Source of the DNA: SIG598 sp045580875
GTDB lineage: Bacteria > Bacillota > Clostridia > Oscillospirales > Acutalibacteraceae
DNA: 64,000 nt
Reading direction: 5' to 3'
NCBI GenBank assembly: GCA_045580875.1
Contig: JAZNOP010000051.1
Location: 36,641 to 100,640 of the forward strand
Positions 26,236 through 34,164 of the stretch are shown here, piece by piece (position 1 is the stretch's first letter; the number at the start of each line of letters is the position of its first letter). The translations under genes and the position numbers were made by a program. The notes below the pieces were generated by a model, which did no database searches, was not told where the DNA came from, and saw only the letters and a program-made list of their open reading frames with translations.

Positions 26236-27717
26236 ATGAGAATTAAATGTATTTCAGCAGTTTTATTGATCGTGTTTATGCTGTCTGTCTTTTCATTTGG
26301 AATGACAGCTTATGCAGCCGAGAGTGACGGTGCTGATGAATTTGTGTTACCGGTAGCATCAGATTCTTCACTTATGGAACTGACACCTGAAACTGAACAT
26401 ATTTCGCAGACGGTAGAGGGGACGAATGTCAGAGCCAAGGTAACTGAGGTTGTTGAAAACGTAAGTGATCAGATAGACCTGGGCGGATATTATTATGACA
26501 GCAGCTATCAGATCGTCCGCGTTCTTGTGCTTGAAGGACCGTATGAAGGCCGAGAGCTTCTTGCGACTTATGATACTACTGATGCATGGGGAGGCGGAAA
26601 CGCTCCGCGTCCGCTTGAAAAGGGCGACCATGTAATTGCTCAGTTTACCATGGAAGAGAACGGCACGGTTACCGGTATGGTAACGCAGTTCGAGCGCTCC
26701 CGTTCCATACTTTGGCTTGGTCTTATTTTCCTTGCTGCGCTTATTTTCTTCGGAGGCAAGCGCGGACTTCGTTCGGTTGCCGCACTTGTGCTGACATGTA
26801 TAGGTCTGATTTTTGTTATTGTTCCGGCGATGACTAGCGGCATGAATCCTGTGCTTGCAGCAGTGCTGGGAAGTGTATTTACAATATCAGTGACACTTGT
26901 TGTAATCTACGGATTTTCGATCAAGACCCTTGCTTCGGCGCTTGGGGCAGCCGGCGGTGTCATTGCAGCAGGAGTTATCACCGCGATAATGAATTCTGCA
27001 ATGAAAATGACCGGTCTTGTAGATGAAGAGTCCATGTATCTTGCGCAGTCAGTCGGCGATGGAAGAATTGACCTGCGAGGAATCCTTCTTGCGGCCATTC
27101 TTATAAGTGTACTCGGTGGTACTATGGATGTAGGTATCTCAATTGCATCGTCGCTTGATGAGCTCAAAGCAAATGCACCGGATATTACTGGTGCTGAATT
27201 GATGCGGTCAGGCATAAACATAGGTATTGACATCATGGGTGCTTCGCTGAATACTCTTATTCTTGCGTATGTAGGCGGATCCATACACCTTCTTATGCTG
27301 TTCAATACATATGATTATTCGATGATGATGATACTCAATGATGAGATGATCACAAGCCAGCTCCTTCAGGCTCTTGCGGGCAGTATGGCACTGCTTCTCA
27401 CAGTTCCGATTTCCTCTTTTGTTGCGGCAGTTCTTATGAGCAGAGGCAATTTCGGTACACTTACAGCTGACTGCTTTGTCGGTGTTGCCATGTGCCGTAA
27501 AATTGCGGAAAAAGTAAAGACTTTTACAGAGAGAAGCCGTAAAACAAAAGCTGAAAAGCAGAGAGAAGACGAGGAAATACCTGAGAATCTTTATGCTGCT
27601 GTACAGCGTCATATGGAGAATCTTGAACAGGTTGATGCTGATTATTTCGGCGGTGACATTGAAGAAGACGGTCTGTATGAAGAACTGGAAGAAATCAATC
27701 AACTGAAAAGCAAATAA
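26236..27717 (+). CDS. YibE/F family membrane protein
   Basis: This 493-residue protein begins with a signal peptide (RIKCISAVLLIVFMLSVFSFGMTAYA). An extracytoplasmic beta-rich domain of about 120 residues follows, then about seven or eight membrane helices. The core block GGTMDVGISIASSLDEL and the helix FGGKRGLRSVAALVLT identify YibE/F. The C-terminal 70 residues are a charged cytoplasmic tail. YibE/F proteins are proposed transporters of unknown substrate. GAGGTGTGAAC precedes the ATG. It is monocistronic. Confidence 0.88.
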   Translation: MRIKCISAVLLIVFMLSVFSFGMTAYAAESDGADEFVLPVASDSSLMELTPETEHISQTVEGTNVRAKVTEVVENVSDQIDLGGYYYDSSYQIVRVLVLEGPYEGRELLATYDTTDAWGGGNAPRPLEKGDHVIAQFTMEENGTVTGMVTQFERSRSILWLGLIFLAALIFFGGKRGLRSVAALVLTCIGLIFVIVPAMTSGMNPVLAAVLGSVFTISVTLVVIYGFSIKTLASALGAAGGVIAAGVITAIMNSAMKMTGLVDEESMYLAQSVGDGRIDLRGILLAAILISVLGGTMDVGISIASSLDELKANAPDITGAELMRSGINIGIDIMGASLNTLILAYVGGSIHLLMLFNTYDYSMMMILNDEMITSQLLQALAGSMALLLTVPISSFVAAVLMSRGNFGTLTADCFVGVAMCRKIAEKVKTFTERSRKTKAEKQREDEEIPENLYAAVQRHMENLEQVDADYFGGDIEEDGLYEELEEINQLKSK

Positions 27718-27800
27718 AATTGTATTAGCTTAGTTATTTATATACAAGCGCAAAATAGTTACAATTGATAAAAAATATTTGTTGTTATGCAGTTTGATTA

Positions 27801-27829
27801 TTGATTTCATATACGGGATATGTTATACT
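27801..27829 (+). promoter_or_regulatory. Promoter with extended -10 and a 150-base leader
   Basis: TTGATT, 17-bp spacer, TATACT preceded by TGt. Transcription would start near 27836, leaving about 150 untranslated bases before the next start codon. I see no known riboswitch motif in that leader. Confidence 0.75.
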
Positions 27830-27985
27830 GTTTACTACTGGAAAAAGCTGTAATCAAATGACTGCCTCGGATAATCGGATATTCAAGAGGTTGTTCGAGC
27901 TGCTGTACTGCTTGACGTTAGTTATGTGAATGAGCAATCAGTGCTATTTGTCATTTAATCCTTGGGTGACAGGAGTGTGAGCCGC

Positions 27986-28483
27986 GTGAGATACCGTATG
28001 AGATATGAGACAAGAGGTTTTGACGAATATGTCAATATCTATGACGAAAAGAATAAGCTTGCATATTACAGCGTTGAAGTAGATTACTCCAGACCCAAAA
28101 GACTTCTGTATGATAACACCAACAAACGGTTGTCGGTCATTGATTTCGGAACAGACGATATTGATGATCTGATGCTTGGGTTTCCGATATATCTTGGCAC
28201 AGATAAGGTCGGCTTTTATGATGATTCGCTGAACATGGATGCTACAAGCAATGTAGAGTTTGCTCATATTGTAGGTCCTGAATGGGCTTTTATCGAGATA
28301 TCCGAGAGACTTAATTTCCGTGAGTATGTTATGAAGGACGAAAACGGAGAAATAATAATGCGAATCAAGCGTCCGGGCAGAGACTTTGTGTGCGATATAG
28401 ATGATCCGGCGAATGTGGTAATGGCGCTCAGTCTTGCCGCAGTTGAGTTTTGGCGCTACATAACAACAACCAGAGATTTCTGA
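27986..28483 (+). CDS. Conserved hypothetical protein, possible tubby/LURP-one-like fold
   Basis: This 165-residue soluble protein starts at GTG, ten bases after AGGAG. The frame extends upstream to a TTG that lacks a ribosome-binding site. The repeated pattern of short strands around short acidic turns (FDEYVNIYDEKNKLAYYSV, then KRLLYDNTNKRLSVIDFG) and a final hydrophobic helix resemble the LURP-one-related/tubby-like fold. This is a weak impression from pattern only. There is no signal peptide or catalytic motif. It is monocistronic, between its own promoter and a strong terminator. Confidence 0.7.
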   Translation: MRYRMRYETRGFDEYVNIYDEKNKLAYYSVEVDYSRPKRLLYDNTNKRLSVIDFGTDDIDDLMLGFPIYLGTDKVGFYDDSLNMDATSNVEFAHIVGPEWAFIEISERLNFREYVMKDENGEIIMRIKRPGRDFVCDIDDPANVVMALSLAAVEFWRYITTTRDF

Positions 28484-28490
28484 TTAAACG

Positions 28491-28523
28491 AAACGGTCTG
28501 TCGCAAAGGACAGACCGTTTTTT
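28491..28523 (+). terminator. Terminator
   Basis: AAACGGTCTGTC, loop GCAAAG, GACAGACCGTTTTTT. Confidence 0.93.
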
Positions 28524-28546
28524 ATATGTTCTGATTATCATATGCT

Positions 28547-28574
28547 TTGACATTCCAGAAATATGTGCTATACT
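28547..28574 (+). promoter_or_regulatory. Promoter of the acyltransferase gene
   Basis: TTGACA, 16-bp spacer, TATACT with upstream TGc (extended -10). Confidence 0.85.
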
Positions 28575-28633
28575 ATTACTGATGTTGAAAGTTCAACAAG
28601 TGAGCTTGGAGTATATGTTGGGAGAAAAACGTT

Positions 28634-29899
28634 ATGAAGACTGACAGACCGAATAAGCTGTACTATCGTATTGCGCAGAGTGTATCATGGATAGCTGCAA
28701 AAATCTTATTCAAGCGTAAATTTATCAGAAATGAGATCAAGCGTGTAAAGGGACCGTATGTTGTAATAGCGAACCATCAGACCATGCTGGATTTTGTTAA
28801 TCTGATCGGTGCATCGCGCAGACCGATGTCATTTGTTATCAGTAATTCTATATATAGTACGCTTCCGATAAAAGGTTTTCTGAAGAAAATGGGTGTAATA
28901 CCAAAGCAGCAGTTTCAGACGGCTTCCGGAGATCTGAAAAAAATGAAAGCTGTAATTGCTCGCGGAGAACCGGTAGTAATCTATCCTGCAGGGCTGATGT
29001 GTGAAGACGGACTTTCTACTCCGATTCCTGCTGCAACATACAAGTTTCTTAAATGGCTTAAGGCTGATGTATATGTTGCGAGAGCAAGCGGTACATATTT
29101 TGTAATGCCGAAATGGGCAAAAGGGATACGTCCGGGAAAAACCTATATGGATATTTACAAGCTTTTTTCGAAAGAAGAGCTTGAGCAGCTTGATATTTAT
29201 GAAGTGAAACAGAAGACTGATGAGGCCTTGCTTTTTGATGCATACAGAGAACAGGAAGAATTCAAGTGCAGGTATCGGAAGAATAATAACATTGCCGGTC
29301 TGGAAAATGTTCTTTATATGTGTCCGAATTGTCGCAGGGAGTTTACAATAAGACTTAAGGATAATCATACTCTTTGCTGCTCAGAGTGCGGTTTTGAAGA
29401 GTATAGTGATAAACTGGGATTTCTGCATGTAAAAAAAGGTACGGGCGAGGAGATACGGTATGTCTCCGACTGGAGCCGCATTATTTACAATGAGCTGAAG
29501 ACGAAGATAATAAACGGTGAAGTTTCAGCTTTATCAGCAGAAACAGAAATTATGATGATAGATCAGAGTAAAAATAAATTTGTCACAGTCGGCAGAGGTA
29601 CTGTAACGCTTGACAAGAAAGCCTTTACGCTGGCCGGGACGATGAATGGCAGGAATACTGAACTTTTTTTGCCTATTGTCAATGTTCCTTCGCTTCCTTT
29701 TGGACCCGGAAAGTATTTTGAAATACAGAACGGAATGGATATTTACCGCTGTATGCTCAAAGACGGCTCGCAGGTCATGAAATTTATCAATATGGTAAAG
29801 ATATTCTATAAAATAAGCAAAGAAGAACAAGGCAATGAGACGGTGTCTGAAGCGACAGCTACAGCTGCATCCTGTTCTGATACAAATTGCGCAAACTGA
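28634..29899 (+). CDS. PlsC-family lysophospholipid acyltransferase with C-terminal zinc ribbon
   Basis: The protein has 421 residues. Residues from about 20 to 210 are an acyltransferase domain with the catalytic HX4D motif in NHQTMLDF and the glycerophosphate-binding block YPAGLMCEDG. From about 235 a four-cysteine zinc ribbon appears (CPNCRREF, then CCSECGFEE), followed by about 150 residues resembling a beta-rich domain with DKKAFTLAG. Plain PlsC proteins are about 200-250 residues, so the second half is an added module. The likely role is acylation of lysophosphatidate or a related lipid at the membrane. It has its own promoter and terminator. Confidence 0.88.
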   Translation: MKTDRPNKLYYRIAQSVSWIAAKILFKRKFIRNEIKRVKGPYVVIANHQTMLDFVNLIGASRRPMSFVISNSIYSTLPIKGFLKKMGVIPKQQFQTASGDLKKMKAVIARGEPVVIYPAGLMCEDGLSTPIPAATYKFLKWLKADVYVARASGTYFVMPKWAKGIRPGKTYMDIYKLFSKEELEQLDIYEVKQKTDEALLFDAYREQEEFKCRYRKNNNIAGLENVLYMCPNCRREFTIRLKDNHTLCCSECGFEEYSDKLGFLHVKKGTGEEIRYVSDWSRIIYNELKTKIINGEVSALSAETEIMMIDQSKNKFVTVGRGTVTLDKKAFTLAGTMNGRNTELFLPIVNVPSLPFGPGKYFEIQNGMDIYRCMLKDGSQVMKFINMVKIFYKISKEEQGNETVSEATATAASCSDTNCAN

Positions 29900-29918
29900 A
29901 ATAGTTTATAATATGTAA

Positions 29919-29953
29919 GAAAACAGGCTCCTTGGAGCCTGTTTTGTGTTTTG
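29919..29953 (+). terminator. Terminator of the acyltransferase gene
   Basis: AAAACAGGCTCC, TT, GGAGCCTGTTTT, then GTGTTTTG. Confidence 0.9.
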
Positions 29954-29954
29954 A

Positions 29955-29988
29955 AGCAAAATAAAATGGCTTGCTGTTTCAGCAAGCC
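29955..29988 (-). terminator. Terminator of the HTH regulator gene
   Basis: Minus-strand GGCTTGCTG, AAA, CAGCAAGCC followed by ATTTTATTTTG. Confidence 0.85.
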
Positions 29989-30044
29989 AAAGGTTGTACA
30001 GTTTTCTGGATTATCGTTCCCTCAATAATGCAGCTGTACGTTCA

Positions 30045-30287
30045 TCAGTGGAAAAGCTTATCCAGACTGATGTGGAATATAGAGGCAATATACCAAAGCT
30101 CTATATCATTGATTCCGCGGGTGCCGTTTTCGATTTTGCACAGAGTGCAGGATGTCATGGGTATGCCTTTTTCAGAAATGAGAGCTGCCAGCTGCTTCTG
30201 AGACATGGAAAGACTCATTCTGATGGCTCGAATATTAGATCCGACCATGTTTTTTCTTGAAAGCCCACTGTTGTTTTCGATTTGCAT
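30045..30287 (-). CDS. Small XRE-family HTH transcriptional regulator
   Basis: This 80-residue protein is little more than a DNA-binding domain. The helix-turn-helix covers about residues 14-70: NIRAIRMSLSMSQKQLAALI, then TLCKIENGTRGIND. The ATG follows GGGGTGAT by six bases, so I reject an upstream TTG. There is no effector domain, so it may act as a constitutive or dimer-controlled regulator. It is monocistronic with a clear promoter and a nearby dyad that could be its own operator. Confidence 0.85.
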   Translation of the reverse strand: MQIENNSGLSRKNMVGSNIRAIRMSLSMSQKQLAALISEKGIPMTSCTLCKIENGTRGINDIELWYIASIFHISLDKLFH

Positions 30288-30418
30288 TATATCACCCCAC
30301 AAAAGTAAAAGGATTGTTTACTGAAATTTGAAAGCGACCGGAGCTGTACGAATGTTGAAATAATGCGTATAGTGCCGAAGTTTGCAGGATTTCAGATGTT
30401 CAAACAATCATTTTTATC

Positions 30419-30448
30419 ATTTTAGCATAATAGCGGGAGAGTAGTCAA
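30419..30448 (-). promoter_or_regulatory. Promoter of the HTH regulator gene
   Basis: Minus-strand TTGACT, 18-bp spacer, TAAAAT with upstream TGc. It gives a leader of about 120 bases. Confidence 0.7.
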
Positions 30449-30460
30449 TATAAAACTAAT

Positions 30461-30488
30461 GTTAAAATCAATTTTGTGTGATTTTAAC
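30461..30488. promoter_or_regulatory. Inverted repeat upstream of the HTH promoter, candidate operator
   Basis: A perfect 10-bp repeat, GTTAAAATCA and TGATTTTAAC, is separated by eight bases. It lies 12 bases beyond the -35 box of the HTH gene. The rest of the gap to the CoiA-like stop (30489-30594) shows nothing recognisable. Confidence 0.5.
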
Positions 30489-30594
30489 GTTTTGATACAG
30501 TGGAAAGTTGAACAATATACCGAAAACTGGAATCAAAAATATCCTGATGAAACAGCGGATAAATATGAGAATTGTGCTGTTTTGAATAAAGTGA

Positions 30595-31458
30595 CTATCT
30601 TGTGATATTGTACTTCTTTTTCCTTTCATCAATAGTAAGAAGTAAATCGGATGCTTCAGTAATTACCTGTCGTCTGCCGCAAAGAACATATCTGTCTTCG
30701 TCAAAGCCGCAAAGTCCGAAAAAATATCCGCATGATGAGCAGCCTGTTTTGATAAAGCACTTGAATCCGTCTTCGCGTTTCGATGCAATAGGGCAACCGT
30801 ATGTATATATACTATTCATTGTTCCAGCAACGTCAAGCTTCTCGCACCTTGATATAAGCTGCTCCCATATTGTTTCTGCACGTCGGTTGTACACCCAATA
30901 TATCTGCGGCGGTGCAGTTGTAAGAAGCTTTACGGCAGTGTCTTTGTCGAGAAAATCATTGCGACTCAGATCGATTTCAAGCAAGGGGAGACCGAGCTCC
31001 TGAATTTTACTCATATTTCGCTTTTTGATAGTATATGCAGTGAGTATCTTTATAAGTAAAGGCTTGCCGCTGCAGTAGGCGATAATTCCGGTTATTCCTG
31101 CAGATGCTTTTCTTGTTAGTTCAGAACGCTCAACCTTAACCTTTGCCTGAGGCATTATAATATGGGTGCCGCTTCCGTGTTCTGTGACAGAACGGTTTTT
31201 TATATATGGAGGCAGCACCAGGTATCCTAGTTCGTTAATGGTGCGGTATATGGCGTAATAAAGAGAAGAAGTGAAACTGTAAGCACAGTCATCTCCGGCG
31301 GAGTGTGCGAAATGATGACCTGTTTCATCGCCTTTGCGCGCGATAAGTGTATCGCCGCAGGCGGGGCATATGCATCGGCATGATGCGCCGCGCTCAGCTT
31401 CTGAAATGTGTATAACACGATTGTCCTCAGTAAGAGCCCACGTGAGTTTGCAGAGCAT
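30595..31458 (-). CDS. CoiA-like competence family protein
   Basis: This 287-residue protein has the N-terminal CoiA zinc element CRCICPACGDTLIARKG followed by GHHFAHSAG. A nuclease-like core follows, with PLLIKILTAYTIKKRN and GLPLLEIDLSR, where the E and D could be metal ligands of a PD-(D/E)xK fold. A cysteine-rich patch (CFIKTGCSSCGYFFGLC) sits near the C terminus and may bind a second zinc. CoiA acts in processing DNA during competence in streptococci. Many Clostridia keep relatives of unknown role. No competence genes adjoin it. AAGGAGAAA precedes the start. Confidence 0.75.
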   Translation of the reverse strand: MLCKLTWALTEDNRVIHISEAERGASCRCICPACGDTLIARKGDETGHHFAHSAGDDCAYSFTSSLYYAIYRTINELGYLVLPPYIKNRSVTEHGSGTHIIMPQAKVKVERSELTRKASAGITGIIAYCSGKPLLIKILTAYTIKKRNMSKIQELGLPLLEIDLSRNDFLDKDTAVKLLTTAPPQIYWVYNRRAETIWEQLISRCEKLDVAGTMNSIYTYGCPIASKREDGFKCFIKTGCSSCGYFFGLCGFDEDRYVLCGRRQVITEASDLLLTIDERKKKYNITR

Positions 31459-31571
31459 ATTTTTCTCCTTTGGTGTGATTTGATCAAGCAGAAAATATTA
31501 TAAACCTTATGCAGGATATAATCAAATAAAATAATTTTATTCACGCGGATATGCGCACCCGATGCAAGAGA

Positions 31572-31600
31572 TTGACACTATATTTGGGGTGTGATATACT
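31572..31600 (+). promoter_or_regulatory. Promoter of the O-antigen-ligase-like gene
   Basis: TTGACA, 17-bp spacer, TATACT with upstream TGa. Transcription begins near 31607, which rules out the upstream frame extension. Confidence 0.88.
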
Positions 31601-31673
31601 TTATTATTATCGAATAACAGAGTGCGTTTTTAGGTTTTTATATATACTGATATTTGACCTGAGGGGTAAAGGT

Positions 31674-33317
31674 ATGCAGAAAACAACTTGTGTTCTGAAA
31701 AGAAAAATTAAAGTAACTGCTGAGAATGCAAAAGAAAAAATACTGATACTCTGGAAAAAATTCAGAGCTGAACCGTGGTGCTTTCTGGCAATTGCTGCGA
31801 CTATAGGCATAATTGCATTGAATATGATAGTTCCTTTTACTGAGAGACGGGGAAGAAGTCTTCTTTTCCTGATAACACCGGTTGCGACAGCGTTTTTTAT
31901 CGGTCCGCTGGCAGTTCAGAAGAAACTGATCAATAACATTGGATCGGTGCTGTTGTCTGCATATGCAGTATGGTTAGGTGTATCAAGGCTTTTTCTTGAA
32001 AATCAAAGCTTTGAGCACAGCATAAACAGGATTTCTCTGGCTTTGTTTGTTGGAGTGCTGGCGGTTAATCTTCCGTATTTTTTCTCGGAAAGAGGTAAGG
32101 AGAAAGCTCGTGCAATAATTGCTGATATGGGCGTTTTATTCTGTACCTGTACTGCTTTGCTGGCGTTTGTATTTGTGGTTTTGGGTGCAAGAATAAAACT
32201 ATGGGGAGCATATCATATCTGTGAATCTTTTGTTCTAAGTGATGGACGTATTTACTGCTTCCATGAGCACCCGAATATCTGTGCAGAACTGTTTGTGATT
32301 GGCATATGCCTTGCTGTTATGCGAGCTATGGAAGTCAGAAAAGTATGGATGAAGATCATATATGCTGCAGCTGCGGTTATGTTTTTTATTGTGCTTGTAA
32401 TGACTGATTCACGTGCCTGTATTCTCATTGCCTGTGCGGTTCTTGCTGTAGCCGCAGGACTGATTTTCTTTAATTTCATGAAGGGCAGATTTGAAGGGGG
32501 AATAAAGCAGCGAACGTTCAAGGTTGCCGCAGGGTTGATCTGTGGAGCAATAGTATTCACTGTTGCATATGCAAGCACTGATATGTTCCGGTCCGGTGTT
32601 GTAATGATAAACAACGCTGTAACTTCATCGCAGCAGGAAGAGCTGACAGATAGTGAGACTGTTACAGAGGAAATTCCGTCAGTATCAGTCTCAGATGAGC
32701 AGCCCGCAGTAACAGTGGATGAAGTTGTTTCTGAAGGCAGTACAGAGCCTGAAGCAATGGAATCTGTTCCTGTTGTGCAGGATCAGGAAAACGTGGAAGA
32801 CGGGTTCGTCTTGTCAGACCGTGATTTCTCTTCGCTCGAAGAGTTGGCTTCACTTAACAGCCGGACCAGAATATACAAATATGCAATACATATGCTGAAA
32901 CAGAACCCGAAGGTTCTTCTGTTTGGTGAACAGTATTCGCAGGAGATGATACTGACAACAGAGGAATTTGGTTATTGTACCTATATTGCTCACTGGCATA
33001 ATTCGCTTCTTGAAGTGCTCTTTGAAACAGGTGTAATCGGATTTGTTCTGATGGCGGCATTTACTGTTTATATAATATGGAAAATGATTGTTATTTTTTT
33101 CGGGTCATTTGAGAAATATTCTCTTGTTGAAAAGTTTTCATTGTCCATACCTGCGGTTTCGGTTCTGATAAGTCTGATTGAACCGATGCTTTTCTCTTTC
33201 GATATTCAGAGTGCGCTGCTGCCATCGATAATTTACTTTATTTTTGTGGTCATGTGCGGTGTCACAATTGCGACATCGAATAAAGAAAGGTCAGAATACG
33301 GCGAAACAGACAAATAA
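31674..33317 (+). CDS. O-antigen ligase/polymerase-like (WaaL/Wzy-type) membrane protein
   Basis: This 547-residue polytopic protein has about ten or more helices. The ligase-family landmarks are FHEHPNICAELFVIG and VMTDSRACILIACAV before a large extracytoplasmic loop, then CTYIAHWHNSLLEVLFETGVIGF after it. The loop contains an unusual acidic Ser/Thr/Glu/Val-rich stretch (about residues 318-382). Such enzymes polymerise or attach lipid-linked glycans at the outer membrane face; the substrate here is unknown, and no glycosyltransferase genes adjoin it. ATG follows GAGGGG by seven bases. Confidence 0.83.
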   Translation: MQKTTCVLKRKIKVTAENAKEKILILWKKFRAEPWCFLAIAATIGIIALNMIVPFTERRGRSLLFLITPVATAFFIGPLAVQKKLINNIGSVLLSAYAVWLGVSRLFLENQSFEHSINRISLALFVGVLAVNLPYFFSERGKEKARAIIADMGVLFCTCTALLAFVFVVLGARIKLWGAYHICESFVLSDGRIYCFHEHPNICAELFVIGICLAVMRAMEVRKVWMKIIYAAAAVMFFIVLVMTDSRACILIACAVLAVAAGLIFFNFMKGRFEGGIKQRTFKVAAGLICGAIVFTVAYASTDMFRSGVVMINNAVTSSQQEELTDSETVTEEIPSVSVSDEQPAVTVDEVVSEGSTEPEAMESVPVVQDQENVEDGFVLSDRDFSSLEELASLNSRTRIYKYAIHMLKQNPKVLLFGEQYSQEMILTTEEFGYCTYIAHWHNSLLEVLFETGVIGFVLMAAFTVYIIWKMIVIFFGSFEKYSLVEKFSLSIPAVSVLISLIEPMLFSFDIQSALLPSIIYFIFVVMCGVTIATSNKERSEYGETDK

Positions 33318-33366
33318 TACACCCATAGTACGTGCAAATTTTACAAACACCTTTGATGCTGTTAAC

Positions 33367-33396
33367 TTGACAGAATGCCGCTATATATGGTAAAAT
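33367..33396 (+). promoter_or_regulatory. Promoter of the purine operon
   Basis: TTGACA, 18-bp spacer, TAAAAT with upstream TGg (extended -10). It leaves about 65 bases before the ZTP aptamer. Confidence 0.85.
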
Positions 33397-33464
33397 CAAT
33401 ATGTTATTTGTTTTACGGATGCGGTGTACGATATTACTTGAATTACCTACAAAATAGTGCTTTT

Positions 33465-33533
33465 TGCGACTGACGGATAATGTGGAGCACCACAGTGGAA
33501 CAAGAAGCAGATCAAAGCCGACCGTCTGGGCAG
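33465..33533 (+). ncRNA. ZTP/ZMP riboswitch (pfl motif)
   Basis: It carries the two conserved halves of the pfl motif: TGCGACTGACGGATAATGTG with the GGAGCACCACA hairpin, and the distal ACCGTCTGGGCA that forms the pseudoknot. The terminator hairpin begins inside the distal element, as expected. It precedes purE and controls the operon. ZMP builds up when 10-formyl-THF is scarce, and the operon includes fhs and both formyl-transfer steps. Confidence 0.9.
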
Positions 33534-33572
33534 TTCTACTTCTTTTCTGCGGGTAGAACTGCCCATTTTTGC
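33528..33572 (+). terminator. ZTP riboswitch expression-platform terminator
   Basis: GGGCAGTTCTAC pairs with GTAGAACTGCCC, followed by ATTTTTGCAATTTT. The left arm shares GGGCA with the aptamer, so ligand binding should block the terminator. Confidence 0.88.
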
Positions 33573-33610
33573 AATTTTCTTGTTATTCTATTTCAGGAGG
33601 AATCCCGTTC

Positions 33611-34108
33611 ATGAAAAAAGTCGGAGTTATCATGGGAAGCGACAGCGATCTGCCGGTAGTGCAGAAAGCTATCGACACACTCAAGGAGTATGGCGTGCCT
33701 GTTGAGGTTCACGTCTATTCTGCGCACCGTACACCTGTTGAGGCAAAGGAATTTTCTGTAAATGCAAGAGCAAACGGCTTCGGCGCCATTATAGCTGCAG
33801 CCGGAAAAGCTGCGCACCTTGCAGGCGCTATTGCTGCAAAGACCACTCTCCCGGTTATTGGTATACCCGTAAAGTCATCTACACTTGACGGCATTGATGC
33901 ACTTCTGTCTACTGTTCAGATGCCTGCCGGAATTCCGGTTGCCACTGTTGCAATAGATGGAGCAGTCAATGCCGCTTTGCTTGCAATACAGATCCTTTCG
34001 GTAAGTGATGAAGAGCTTGCACAGAAGCTCGATTCAGCAAGAAAGGCTGCTGCAGATAAGGTACTTGAAAAGAATGCAGCTATCAGTGCTCAGCTGAGCT
34101 CCTGCTGA
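33611..34108 (+). CDS. purE: N5-CAIR mutase / AIR carboxylase
   Basis: This 165-residue PurE has MGSDSDLPVVQKAID at the N terminus and the active-site histidine in YSAHRTPVEAKEF. AAAGKAAHLAGAIAAKT corresponds to the class I AGAGGAAHLPGMIAA loop, with K and A changes. Class I PurE rearranges N5-CAIR made by PurK, but no purK is in this operon. It may lie elsewhere, or this PurE may carboxylate AIR directly. The start is fixed by CAGGAGG ten bases before ATG 33611. It is the first gene of the purine operon. Confidence 0.94.
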   Translation: MKKVGVIMGSDSDLPVVQKAIDTLKEYGVPVEVHVYSAHRTPVEAKEFSVNARANGFGAIIAAAGKAAHLAGAIAAKTTLPVIGIPVKSSTLDGIDALLSTVQMPAGIPVATVAIDGAVNAALLAIQILSVSDEELAQKLDSARKAAADKVLEKNAAISAQLSSC

Positions 34109-34164
34109 CGACTGTTTATTAATTTCGCTGTTCTCAAATCTTTATATAAATTGGAGGAAACACA

